DNA of 42,313 nucleotides, taken from Candidatus Saccharimonadota bacterium. GTDB lineage: Bacteria > Patescibacteriota > Saccharimonadia > Saccharimonadales > UBA4665. Position numbers and translations under genes: made by a program. Location: positions 1-42,313 of the forward strand of contig DAHUYJ010000008.1 of NCBI GenBank assembly GCA_027315225.1. Direction: 5' to 3'. The notes under the pieces are model-generated. The model ran no database searches and had not been told where the DNA came from. It worked only from the letters and a program-made list of their open reading frames with translations. This document shows positions 36,166-42,313 of this stretch, piece after piece; position 1 is the first letter of the stretch; each line of letters opens with the position of its first letter.

Positions 36166-36783
36166 ATGGCACGAGATCGTAGTTCAATCGTCAAAATGAG
36201 CCGCCGCGAAGGGTATGCCTTGCATCCCAAGGCCCACAAGGCTTTAGTAAAACGTACCGCCAAACCTGGCCAGAACCCCGGAAGCCGCAGTAGGAGCAAG
36301 ACCAGCCAATACAGCCTTCAACTGCGCGAGAAACAAAAAGTTAAGCGGCTCTATGGCCTGCTTGAACGACAATTCAGCAAACTGATGAAAGAAGCTTCGC
36401 TGCAAGAAGGCCAGTCCGGCCAAATATTGCTGCAGATGCTTGAGCAACGGGCTGACAACGCCGTGTATCGGGCTGGCTTCGCGAGCAGCCGCCGGGCGGC
36501 GCGCCAATTAGTTACACATGGCCATTTTATGCTGAACGATACGCGGATCGATATTCCCTCTATCCGTTTGAAGCCTGGTGATACTCTTAGCGTTCGCCCG
36601 CACAGCCACCAGACCGAATACTTTAAGAAGCTTGATGATGTGAGCCCGGCCCCGAGCGGATTGCCCGCCTGGCTAAAGGTTGACCGCAAGAAAACCACGC
36701 TGTCAGTTACCGGTATCCCGTCACGCGACGATGCCGAACCTGATATTAATGAACAGTTAATAGTTGAGTACTACTCACGTTAA
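36166..36783 (+). CDS. rpsD: 30S ribosomal protein S4, zinc-free type
   Basis: 205 residues. The N-terminal segment SSIVKMSRREGYAL aligns with the zinc form (CRLCRREG) but has Ile/Ser in place of the cysteines. QYSLQLREKQKVKRLYGLLE, RADNAVYRAGFASSRRAARQ and HGHFMLNDTRIDIPS (S4 domain) are diagnostic. It is a primary binder of 16S rRNA and, in E. coli, repressor of the alpha operon. Confidence 0.97.
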   Translation: MARDRSSIVKMSRREGYALHPKAHKALVKRTAKPGQNPGSRSRSKTSQYSLQLREKQKVKRLYGLLERQFSKLMKEASLQEGQSGQILLQMLEQRADNAVYRAGFASSRRAARQLVTHGHFMLNDTRIDIPSIRLKPGDTLSVRPHSHQTEYFKKLDDVSPAPSGLPAWLKVDRKKTTLSVTGIPSRDDAEPDINEQLIVEYYSR

Positions 36784-36801
36784 AAAGGAGCCACATATAC
36801 T

Positions 36802-37758
36802 ATGTCAAACGTTATTCACACCCCTGGACTCGTCAAGGTTGACGATCACAGTGCCAATAGCGCATCTTTCGTGATCGAGCCCCTGCACAACGGCTATGGC
36901 ATGACGCTTGGCAATAGCCTGCGCCGTGTACTGTTATCCAGTATCTCGGGTGCCGCGGTTACCTCATTTAAGATTGAGGGCGTAACACATGAGTTTACCG
37001 ATGTCCCGGGAATCAAAGAGGATGTCATTGACATTATGCTCAACCTAAAGGGTGTGCGTTTGAGGGTATATGGTAGTGAGACGCAGAATTTGCGCATCGT
37101 TAAACAGGGGAAGGGCGTTGTAACTGCCAAGGACATCCAGACTAACGCCGATGTAGAAATCGTTAACCCGGAGCACGTTATAGCCACCATTGATGATGCC
37201 AAGTCAAAATTTGTAGTGGACCTGGCCGTTGAAGTCGGCCGCGGCTACCGGACGATTGAGGAGGGCGCCACTAAGAAAGCCAGCGACATGATCGCTATAG
37301 ATGCTATCTTCAGTCCGGTACAGAGGGTTCGCTACAAGGTCGAAAACACCCGTGTCGGCCAAGCTACCGACCTTGACCGGTTGCTTTTGACCATTGATAC
37401 GGACGGCTCTATTACGCCGCAAGACGCTTTCGAGGAAGCTGCTGCCATTCTGGTCAACCAATATACAGCATTAGCCGGCAAAACCAGGGTTGCGACCAAT
37501 GAACCAGCTGCCGAGACCGGGGGCAATCCGGATGACGAATTCGGCAGCGACCTATTAGGAGAAGAAACGACCGCCCTTAACACCTCTATCGAAGACCTTA
37601 ACCTTTCGGCTCGGACCACGAACGCCCTGATCAATAACGATATCCACACTATTAGAGACCTGTTCGCCCTCAACGACGCCGAGTTGCGCGACCTCAAGGG
37701 CTTTGGCAGCAAAGCGCTCGACGAGGTGAAAGAAAAACTGGCGGAGCTGGAGCTTTAA
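36802..37758 (+). CDS. rpoA: RNA polymerase alpha subunit
   Basis: 318 residues. The N-terminal assembly domain has EPLHNGYGMTLGNSLRRVLL and VTHEFTDVPGIKEDVIDI. A linker of about 35 residues follows (ETGGNPDDEFGSDLLGEE). The C-terminal DNA-binding domain is intact: SIEDLNLSARTTNALIN, whose Arg is the equivalent of E. coli R265, and GFGSKALDEVKEKL. UP-element contacts are therefore expected in this genome. AAAAGGAG precedes the start. Confidence 0.98.
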   Translation: MSNVIHTPGLVKVDDHSANSASFVIEPLHNGYGMTLGNSLRRVLLSSISGAAVTSFKIEGVTHEFTDVPGIKEDVIDIMLNLKGVRLRVYGSETQNLRIVKQGKGVVTAKDIQTNADVEIVNPEHVIATIDDAKSKFVVDLAVEVGRGYRTIEEGATKKASDMIAIDAIFSPVQRVRYKVENTRVGQATDLDRLLLTIDTDGSITPQDAFEEAAAILVNQYTALAGKTRVATNEPAAETGGNPDDEFGSDLLGEETTALNTSIEDLNLSARTTNALINNDIHTIRDLFALNDAELRDLKGFGSKALDEVKEKLAELEL

Positions 37759-38250
37759 ATGCATCGACACGGCTATCAGGGTAGAAAGCTGCACCGCGAA
37801 ACTGGTCCCCGGCAGGCGCTTATCAAGGGTTTGGCTGACTCTCTGGTTATCCACGAGTCTATAGAAACCACGCTGCCTAAAGCCAAAGAAGTCGTGCCAT
37901 ATCTTGAAAAGCTTATCACCAAGGCCAAGAAAGGCGACCTGCACAGCCGCCGACAGGTTCTGAGCGGCTTGCAGACAGTTGCCAGCGCCCATAAGCTGGT
38001 TGATGAGATAGCACCCAAGCTCAAAGGACGCGATAGCGGGCATCTGCGTATTGCTAAAACCGGCCTGCGCCGCGGTGACAATGCACAATTAGCTCGCGTC
38101 AGCTTTGTAGACGACCTCAAGTCGGCACCTGTAGCCGGGCCTGCCAAGGTCAACGCCGCAGCTCCGGCTGCGAAAAACAGCGATAAGCCAGCCGCTGCCA
38201 AGCCTAAGCCCCAGACCCAAACCCAGGCCAAAAAGGAGGCTGTCAAATGA
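37759..38250 (+). CDS. rplQ: 50S ribosomal protein L17, Lys/Ala-rich tail
   Basis: 163 residues; the core of about 115 has MHRHGYQGRKLHRETGPRQA, LIKGLADSLVIHESIETTLP and a C-terminal GLRRGDNAQLARVSFVD. A tail of about 45 residues of Ala/Pro/Lys repeats (KNSDKPAAAKPKPQTQTQAK) is extra. It starts directly after the rpoA stop and overlaps rplM by 4 nt. Confidence 0.97.
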   Translation: MHRHGYQGRKLHRETGPRQALIKGLADSLVIHESIETTLPKAKEVVPYLEKLITKAKKGDLHSRRQVLSGLQTVASAHKLVDEIAPKLKGRDSGHLRIAKTGLRRGDNAQLARVSFVDDLKSAPVAGPAKVNAAAPAAKNSDKPAAAKPKPQTQTQAKKEAVK

Positions 38251-38687
38251 AAACTTACAGCGCCAAGCCAGCTGATGTCACGCGCCAGTGGTATATCATA
38301 GATGCCAGCGAAGCATCGCTTGGCCGTATTGCAACCAGGGCCGCAGGGTTGCTTATGGGCAAAGGCAAACCGCAGTTTACCAAGCACATTGATTGCGGCG
38401 ATTTTGTAGTTATTATAAATGCCGAAAACCTTGTTGTGACTGGCAACAAACAGGCTGGCAAGCTGTACTACCGGCACACCGGCTACCCGGGCGGGCTCAA
38501 GACCACCGCTTTAGCAGATAAGCAGGTTCAGGATCCGGCTTTTGCATTGACGCACGCTATACGCGGTATGCTTCCCGACAATCGCTTACGCCCCGAGCGG
38601 CTTAAACGGCTTAAAGTTTACGCTGGTGCCGATCACAAGCACGCCCCGCAGCAACCAACTGTTATTTCAATGAAGGATACTAAATAA
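38247..38687 (+). CDS. rplM: 50S ribosomal protein L13
   Basis: 146 residues. KPADVTRQWYIIDASEASLG, LLMGKGKPQFTKHIDCGDFV, TGNKQAGKLYYRHTGYPGGL and IRGMLPDNRLRPERLKRLKV identify L13. It is paired with rpsI, as in most bacteria. Confidence 0.98.
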   Translation: MKTYSAKPADVTRQWYIIDASEASLGRIATRAAGLLMGKGKPQFTKHIDCGDFVVIINAENLVVTGNKQAGKLYYRHTGYPGGLKTTALADKQVQDPAFALTHAIRGMLPDNRLRPERLKRLKVYAGADHKHAPQQPTVISMKDTK

Positions 38688-38688
38688 T

Positions 38689-39087
38689 ATGGCAAAAGAT
38701 ACGTACTTTTATGCTCTCGGCAGGCGCAAAAGCGCCACAGCCCGTATTCGCCTGCAAGGCGGCAAAGGAGTAATTACTATAAATAACCAGCCAGCTGAAG
38801 AGTATTTCGCAGGTAGTAAGCATCTCCTGGCCAAACTGCAGCAACCATTTACCATTCTGGACCAGACCAACAAGTTCGATATCAGCGTAGTGGTGTCCGG
38901 CGGGGGCCATGATGGTCAGGCCGAAGCCATCCGGCTCGGCATTGCCAAAACGCTGACCGCTATGAACGAAGACTTCAAGGGTACGCTCAAGCGCGCCGAC
39001 CTTCTCGGCCGCGATTCGCGTGAAAAAGAGCGCAAGAAGTTCGGCCTGCGCGGTGCCCGCAAGCAACGCCAGTTCACCAAACGCTAA
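38689..39087 (+). CDS. rpsI: 30S ribosomal protein S9
   Basis: 132 residues. YALGRRKSATARIRLQGGKG, FDISVVVSGGGHDGQAEAIR, LGIAKTLTAMNEDFKGTLKR and the tail FGLRGARKQRQFTKR, whose last Arg reaches the P-site tRNA. It is the last gene of the ribosomal block, 28 nt before a strong new promoter. Confidence 0.98.
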   Translation: MAKDTYFYALGRRKSATARIRLQGGKGVITINNQPAEEYFAGSKHLLAKLQQPFTILDQTNKFDISVVVSGGGHDGQAEAIRLGIAKTLTAMNEDFKGTLKRADLLGRDSREKERKKFGLRGARKQRQFTKR

Positions 39088-39115
39088 AGAGCATGCCCCT
39101 CAGCATAAATAGCGC

Positions 39116-39144
39116 TTGACATATAGAGCGTATGGGTGTAAAAT
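39116..39144 (+). promoter_or_regulatory. Strong promoter of the aromatic amino-acid unit
   Basis: TTGACA (39116-39121), a 17-nt spacer and TAAAAT (39139-39144). The -10 ends 7 nt before the leader-peptide ATG at 39152, so the transcript is predicted to begin at or one base before that ATG (leaderless). Confidence 0.9.
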
Positions 39145-39151
39145 CACGGGC

Positions 39152-39232
39152 ATGTTACGTATGCATATGCAGAGCAACCAGTATTGGTTTACCGGCTTGA
39201 ATGAAGGCGGTGAGTTCTGTACGTACGCATAA
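39152..39232 (+). CDS. 26-residue leader peptide with Tyr-Trp-Phe, upstream of DAHP synthase
   Basis: ATG at the predicted transcription start; 26 codons, then TAA. The peptide begins MLRMHMQSNQ and then has consecutive Tyr (39182-39184), Trp (39185-39187) and Phe (39188-39190) codons, followed by TGLNEGGEF and a second Tyr near the end. The three aromatic amino acids in a row just before a gene for aromatic biosynthesis, plus a terminator 25 nt after the stop, identify it as an attenuation leader. The Gly-Gly codons (39206-39211) spell GGCGGT, the antiterminator strand. It has no expected function as a peptide. Confidence 0.85.
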   Translation: MLRMHMQSNQYWFTGLNEGGEFCTYA

Positions 39233-39280
39233 AAGATCAATACGATCAGCAAGGACAACCGCCGCAAAGGCGGTTTTTTA
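39191..39280 (+). promoter_or_regulatory. Ribosome-mediated attenuator before DAHP synthase
   Basis: Segment 1 ACCGGCTT (39191-39198) pairs with segment 2 AAGGCGGT (39204-39211), 7 of 8 positions. The GGCGGT of segment 2 can instead pair with segment 3 ACCGCC (39258-39263), which is also the 5' arm of the terminator. Segment 1 begins immediately after the Tyr-Trp-Phe codons, so a ribosome stalled there would cover it and free segment 2 to form the antiterminator. Confidence 0.8.
39257..39280 (+). terminator. Intrinsic terminator (attenuator arm 3:4) before DAHP synthase
   Basis: AACCGCC-GCAAA-GGCGGTT followed by T-rich TTTTA: a 7-bp stem, 5-nt loop and U-tract, 40 nt before the DAHP synthase ATG. 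There is no other gene end nearby that needs it. Confidence 0.93.
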
Positions 39281-39320
39281 TTTAATATACTGAGAAGAGA
39301 AAGCAACCAGGAGAGACCAG

Positions 39321-40523
39321 ATGAGTGAACAACAGCAACAGTTAGAAGCCTCACACCAGCAACGGCTGATGGCGGCTGAGGCTATTGTCGATAGCTTGCC
39401 TGAGCCCGACTATAAGGCTAACTACCAAGTACCATACGACCGAGCTGAGCTGGTAGGTGCCTTGGTCGAGAACCTTGATACTCCCGGAGTAGCCAAGCCG
39501 GTAGAAATAGATTCTCTAAGAGGGCGACTGGCGGCTATTGGCGAAGGCTCCAGCCGCCAGCCGCTGGTGATTACCAATAGCTGCGCCGAAGACATCCGAA
39601 TAGGTCGACCGATTGAGAGATTGGGAGATAATACCCTGGTAGAGCTGGCAGCAATTGGTTCCTCTGCCGTGGCGCATGCCATAAAAGTGCAGCGTATCGG
39701 CGGCCAGTTTGTTAAACCGCGTACTGAAGAGTTTGAGGGGCTGCCTGACGGCAGTAAAGTGCAGTCCTACAAAGGGGACGGTATCAACGACAGGCGTACC
39801 GACCGTCGCGATCCAGATCCGAGCCGGCTGGTCGGCGGTGCAGCACAATCGAGGAGTTTGCAGGAGTACCTGACCTTGCAAACTGGTGATCCGGTACTGA
39901 TGGCTCATGAGGCGCTGTCATTGGCATACGAGAGACCGTTTATACGCCAGGATCCCGAAAACGGCAAGCAATACCTGCTTTCTGCGCATCTGCCCTGGAT
40001 AGGTAAGCGCACGAACGCGCCCACCAGTGTCCAGGCCGAATTGCTAACAGGGGTGGAAAACGCTATTGGGGTAAAGATAGGGGCGAACAGCGACGAGGAG
40101 CATATCGCCCAGCTAGCCGAAACGCTGAATCCTGACGGGCTGCCCGGCAAAATCGTCTTCATGCTGCGTTTAGGCGCCCAGGACGCAAGCCGTTACCCCA
40201 TCATTCTGCGCGGCATCAAACAGCACGCCGAAGGTTCTTTGGTGCTCTATGACCTGCATGGGGAGACGAGAGTTAATGAACATGGAGAAAAAATCCGTGC
40301 GGTGGGCGATATAGAGCAAGGCATAGCGCGCTTAGCTGGAGCCTGTGATGATGCTGGCCTGCGGCTGCACGGTATCCACCTGGAGACAGGGGCTGACTAC
40401 CGGCAGCTGGAATGTATCGATGAGCGGCATCAGCGCCCATCGCAACGGGGCAACGTTGACCCACGCCTTAACCCTAGACAGACTAGACAGGTTCTCAACT
40501 TCGCCGCACCTTACATCAGTTAA
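39321..40523 (+). CDS. Class II 3-deoxy-7-phosphoheptulonate (DAHP) synthase
   Basis: Condenses phosphoenolpyruvate and erythrose-4-phosphate, the entry step to chorismate. 400 residues, shorter than plant or mycobacterial enzymes (about 450-470). All four metal ligands of the class II type are visible: C88 in TNSCAED, H313 in DLHGET, E355 in GIHLET and D380 in VDPRLNPRQT. Substrate residues include R125 and K132 in RIGGQFVKPR, SYKGDGIN (149-156), SAHLPWIGKRT (221-231), K252 in GVKIG and R283 in MLRLGAQ. AGGAG precedes the ATG. The attenuator upstream suggests control by aromatic amino-acid supply. It is read through into the trp leader. Confidence 0.93.
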   Translation: MSEQQQQLEASHQQRLMAAEAIVDSLPEPDYKANYQVPYDRAELVGALVENLDTPGVAKPVEIDSLRGRLAAIGEGSSRQPLVITNSCAEDIRIGRPIERLGDNTLVELAAIGSSAVAHAIKVQRIGGQFVKPRTEEFEGLPDGSKVQSYKGDGINDRRTDRRDPDPSRLVGGAAQSRSLQEYLTLQTGDPVLMAHEALSLAYERPFIRQDPENGKQYLLSAHLPWIGKRTNAPTSVQAELLTGVENAIGVKIGANSDEEHIAQLAETLNPDGLPGKIVFMLRLGAQDASRYPIILRGIKQHAEGSLVLYDLHGETRVNEHGEKIRAVGDIEQGIARLAGACDDAGLRLHGIHLETGADYRQLECIDERHQRPSQRGNVDPRLNPRQTRQVLNFAAPYIS

Positions 40524-40543
40524 TTACTCTTGAGGAATATAAG

Positions 40544-40627
40544 ATGACCAGATACTACACCAATAGCAATCGAGAAGACTGGCAGGCCGGCACTTGGCGT
40601 GGCGGTCTATTCGCCGTGCTTGTCTAA
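40544..40627 (+). CDS. trpL: 27-residue trp leader peptide with two Trp codons
   Basis: ATG 40544 has GAGG 8 nt upstream; 27 codons, then TAA. The peptide starts MTRYYTNSNRED and carries Trp at positions 13 (40580-40582) and 18 (40595-40597), two Trp in 27 residues. AGTWRGGLF near the end parallels TGLNEGGEF of the first leader, with the Gly-Gly codons again spelling GGCGGT (40601-40606). No promoter is obvious between the DAHP synthase stop and this ATG, so it is probably read on the same mRNA. Confidence 0.85.
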   Translation: MTRYYTNSNREDWQAGTWRGGLFAVLV

Positions 40628-40680
40628 ACGTCAAGCCCGGCTCCAAGAGCAAAAACCGCCTCGCTCGAGGCGGTTTTTTT
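40586..40680 (+). promoter_or_regulatory. Ribosome-mediated trp attenuator before trpE
   Basis: Segment 1 GCCGGCAC (40586-40593) pairs with segment 2 GTGGCGGT (40599-40606), 7 of 8 positions including one G-U. GGCGGT (40601-40606) can alternatively pair with ACCGCC (40655-40660) in the 5' arm of the terminator. Trp13 lies just upstream of segment 1 and Trp18 in the 1:2 loop. A competing small hairpin GGCG/CGCC (40601-40604 with 40612-40615) is also possible. Confidence 0.78.
40651..40680 (+). terminator. Intrinsic terminator before trpE
   Basis: AAAAACCGCCTC-GCTC-GAGGCGGTTTTT with two further T: a 12-bp stem with a 4-nt loop and U-tract, 31 nt before the trpE ATG. Its GGCGGT arm matches the copy in the leader ORF. 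Confidence 0.95.
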
Positions 40681-40690
40681 AATTAACATG

Positions 40691-40696
40691 TATAAT
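40691..40696 (+). promoter_or_regulatory. TATAAT box between the trp terminator and trpE
   Basis: A consensus TATAAT lies 14 nt upstream of the ATG, after the attenuator. No -35 is present at the usual distance. It could give weak attenuation-independent transcription, or be chance AT-rich sequence. Confidence 0.25.
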
Positions 40697-40710
40697 TTAA
40701 GGAGATAATA

Positions 40711-42313
40711 ATGAATAAACTACAAGAAGGCTCGGAAGGTGGGGCCGAGCAGAATCTACAGGTCTTTAGTTTTGGCGAAGTTCAGGATCTGGCGGAGCAG
40801 GGCTACGGGGTTATCCCGTTAGTAGAAAGGCTGCCGCAGACTGGGACCGCCAGCGCGTTGTATGAGCGTTTGCGCGGCGACACGCCATCTTTCTTACTGG
40901 AGTCGGCCGAGCTGGACGAGCGCCAGGGTCGCTACTCTTTTATTGGCGTTGATCCGGACATGGTAATTCGTCTCGAAGAGGAAGCTATGATGGTCAACGG
41001 GGAACGCCGCGAATTCAGCGATCCGTATGAGTTCGTAGATGGACTGATAACCAGTGACAACGTAGCGCCGGTAGCCGGCCTGCCGCCGTTTGCCGGCGGC
41101 GCCGTCGGTTTATTCGGGTATGATCTGGTGCGCTATAGGGAGCCGACAATCGGCCAGCCGAATGCCGACACTATGGGGTTGCCCGAGATGGCATTGATTG
41201 TCCCTGGAGTGACGATTGTTTTTGACCACTATAAGCAGGAGGTCAGCGCTATCAAGAACATCATTGTTGGCCCGGAAGGTACCGCTGGTGAGAGCTTGCG
41301 GACACAGTACGACGATGCGGTAGATGGGCTGACGGAAATCAGGCGGCTAATAACCGATCCTGGGCTTGGCGGCGAAGCTGCCAAGGGAAAGTACGGCCCG
41401 CTGAGTTTTCGCTCTAATATGACGGAAGAAGAGTTTAAAGCCGCTGTTGGGCGAGCTAGGGAATATACCCATGCGGGGGACGCGTTCCAGATAGTCCCAA
41501 GCCAGCGTTTCAGCTCTGAGGAGACAGTTGATAGGAATTTTGCGTACCATTATTTCCAGGAACTCAAGCGGTTGAACCCTAGCCGCTATGCTTTCCTGCT
41601 TGAATTTGGTGATTTTGAGGCTGCCGGCTGTTCACCAGAAACATTAGTTAAGGTAACAGGCGACGATGTTGAGCACATGGCGATTGCCGGCACACGTCGC
41701 CGCGGCCAGAACGAAGCCGAGGATCAACGCCTTGCAGCTGACCTGAGAAATGACCCAAAAGAACTGGCAGAACACGGTATGTTGGTTGACTTAAGCCGCA
41801 ATGACATGAGCCGGGTCTGTAACCCGGAGTCTGTAGCGGTTGATATGCACACCGAAGTCGAAAAGTACTCGCATGTCCTGCACATGACTTCGCGGGTAGT
41901 TGGTAGGTTAGCGCATGGCAAGAGCGCTCTCGACGCCCTGGCCAGTATATCACCGGCCGGAACGCTGTCTGGAGCCCCTAAGATCCGGGCCATGCAGATA
42001 ATTGACGAGCTGGAGCCAGACAAGCGCGGGTTTTACGGCGGCGCTGTCGGTTATCTGGGCTACGACGGCGACCTGAGCTCGTGCATATTTATACGATCCG
42101 CAGTAGTAGATAAGGGCGGTCATGTGCACGTGCAGGCCGGAGCCGGGGTCGTGGCTGATTCGGATCCGCAGAAAGAGTTTGAAGAAACTATGATTAAGGC
42201 GGCCGCTCCGAGAAGGGCAATTGATGAAGTGTGTGAACCGTCCATGCGTCGGCAAGCAGTTGTTCCTGAAGCGCAGCGACGCAAACCCGCACCCGATTCG
42301 CGTATGGAGCGAC
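40711..42313 (+). CDS. trpE: Anthranilate synthase component I (TrpE), 3' end beyond window
   Basis: Converts chorismate and ammonia or glutamine to anthranilate, the first step of the Trp branch. 534 codons are open to the window edge with no stop. AAGGAG precedes the ATG. LLESAEL (62-68) is the Trp feedback-inhibition motif. The chorismate-binding domain shows SPETLVKV, MAIAGTRRRG (usual GTRPRG), MLVDLSRNDMSRV, VEKYSHVLHMTSRV, SPAGTLSGAPKIRAMQIID and QAGAGVVADSDPQKEFEETM. GTLSGAPKIRAM and the trp leader favour TrpE over PabB. About 40 residues after the usual C-terminus (REAIDEV-like RRAIDEVCEPSMRRQ onward) are basic and unconserved, so a tail or a fusion linker to TrpG is possible. Confidence 0.92.
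   Translation, partial: MNKLQEGSEGGAEQNLQVFSFGEVQDLAEQGYGVIPLVERLPQTGTASALYERLRGDTPSFLLESAELDERQGRYSFIGVDPDMVIRLEEEAMMVNGERREFSDPYEFVDGLITSDNVAPVAGLPPFAGGAVGLFGYDLVRYREPTIGQPNADTMGLPEMALIVPGVTIVFDHYKQEVSAIKNIIVGPEGTAGESLRTQYDDAVDGLTEIRRLITDPGLGGEAAKGKYGPLSFRSNMTEEEFKAAVGRAREYTHAGDAFQIVPSQRFSSEETVDRNFAYHYFQELKRLNPSRYAFLLEFGDFEAAGCSPETLVKVTGDDVEHMAIAGTRRRGQNEAEDQRLAADLRNDPKELAEHGMLVDLSRNDMSRVCNPESVAVDMHTEVEKYSHVLHMTSRVVGRLAHGKSALDALASISPAGTLSGAPKIRAMQIIDELEPDKRGFYGGAVGYLGYDGDLSSCIFIRSAVVDKGGHVHVQAGAGVVADSDPQKEFEETMIKAAAPRRAIDEVCEPSMRRQAVVPEAQRRKPAPDSRMER

Noticed and set aside
39286-39291. TATACT after the first attenuator as a second promoter for DAHP synthase
   Set aside because: No -35 at a suitable distance (the region is the terminator stem); AT-rich chance match is more likely.

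Overview
The window is a slow-evolving housekeeping block from a bacterium that is probably a member of the Candidate Phyla Radiation (Patescibacteria), with Saccharibacteria (TM7) the best guess. The reasons are: a complete S10-spc-alpha ribosomal cluster with no rpmD (L30), no adk or map between secY and infA, TGA used as a normal stop codon, tight gene packing, and many lineage-specific substitutions in universal proteins. The phylum is inferred from sequence style, not from a tree.

Layout. 1-429 (minus strand) is the N-terminus of a class A penicillin-binding protein, cut by the window edge. Reading rightward on the plus strand: tyrS, a SAM methyltransferase, recG, a predicted zinc phospholipase C/P1-nuclease-fold protein, rsmD, tRNA-Leu(UAG), hisS, a small membrane protein, tig, and clpP behind a perfect CIRCE operator. 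From 10385 to 39087 comes the transcription/translation super-cluster: rpoB-rpoC, rpsL-rpsG-fusA, tuf, rpsJ, rplC-D-W-B, rpsS-rplV-rpsC-rplP-rpmC-rpsQ, rplN-X-E-rpsN-rpsH-rplF-R-rpsE-rplO, secY, infA, rpmJ, rpsM-K-D-rpoA-rplQ, rplM-rpsI. Several small genes of unknown function sit inside this array (21138-21509, 23348-23695, 26458-26724, and doubtfully 18883-19059).

The right end (39116-42313) is the most interesting region. Two aromatic amino-acid genes, a class II DAHP synthase and anthranilate synthase component I (TrpE), are each preceded by a leader peptide of 26-27 codons and an intrinsic terminator. The first leader carries consecutive Tyr-Trp-Phe codons; the second carries two Trp codons. 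In both, a GGCGGT copy inside the leader ORF is identical to the 3' arm of the terminator and can pair with its 5' arm, and an upstream segment can sequester that copy. This is a twin, textbook-style ribosome-mediated attenuation system controlling the first step of the common aromatic pathway and the first step of the Trp branch.

Other cross-cutting signals. (i) Zinc-ligand cysteines are missing throughout the core machinery: both RpoC zinc sites, L36, S4 and S14. (ii) RpoC has an unusual trigger-loop sequence. (iii) EF-G carries NKIN in place of the NKxD guanine-specificity motif. (iv) TyrRS carries TIGN in place of HIGH. (v) Several transcription units have a -10 box only 6-8 nt before the ATG, implying leaderless mRNAs.
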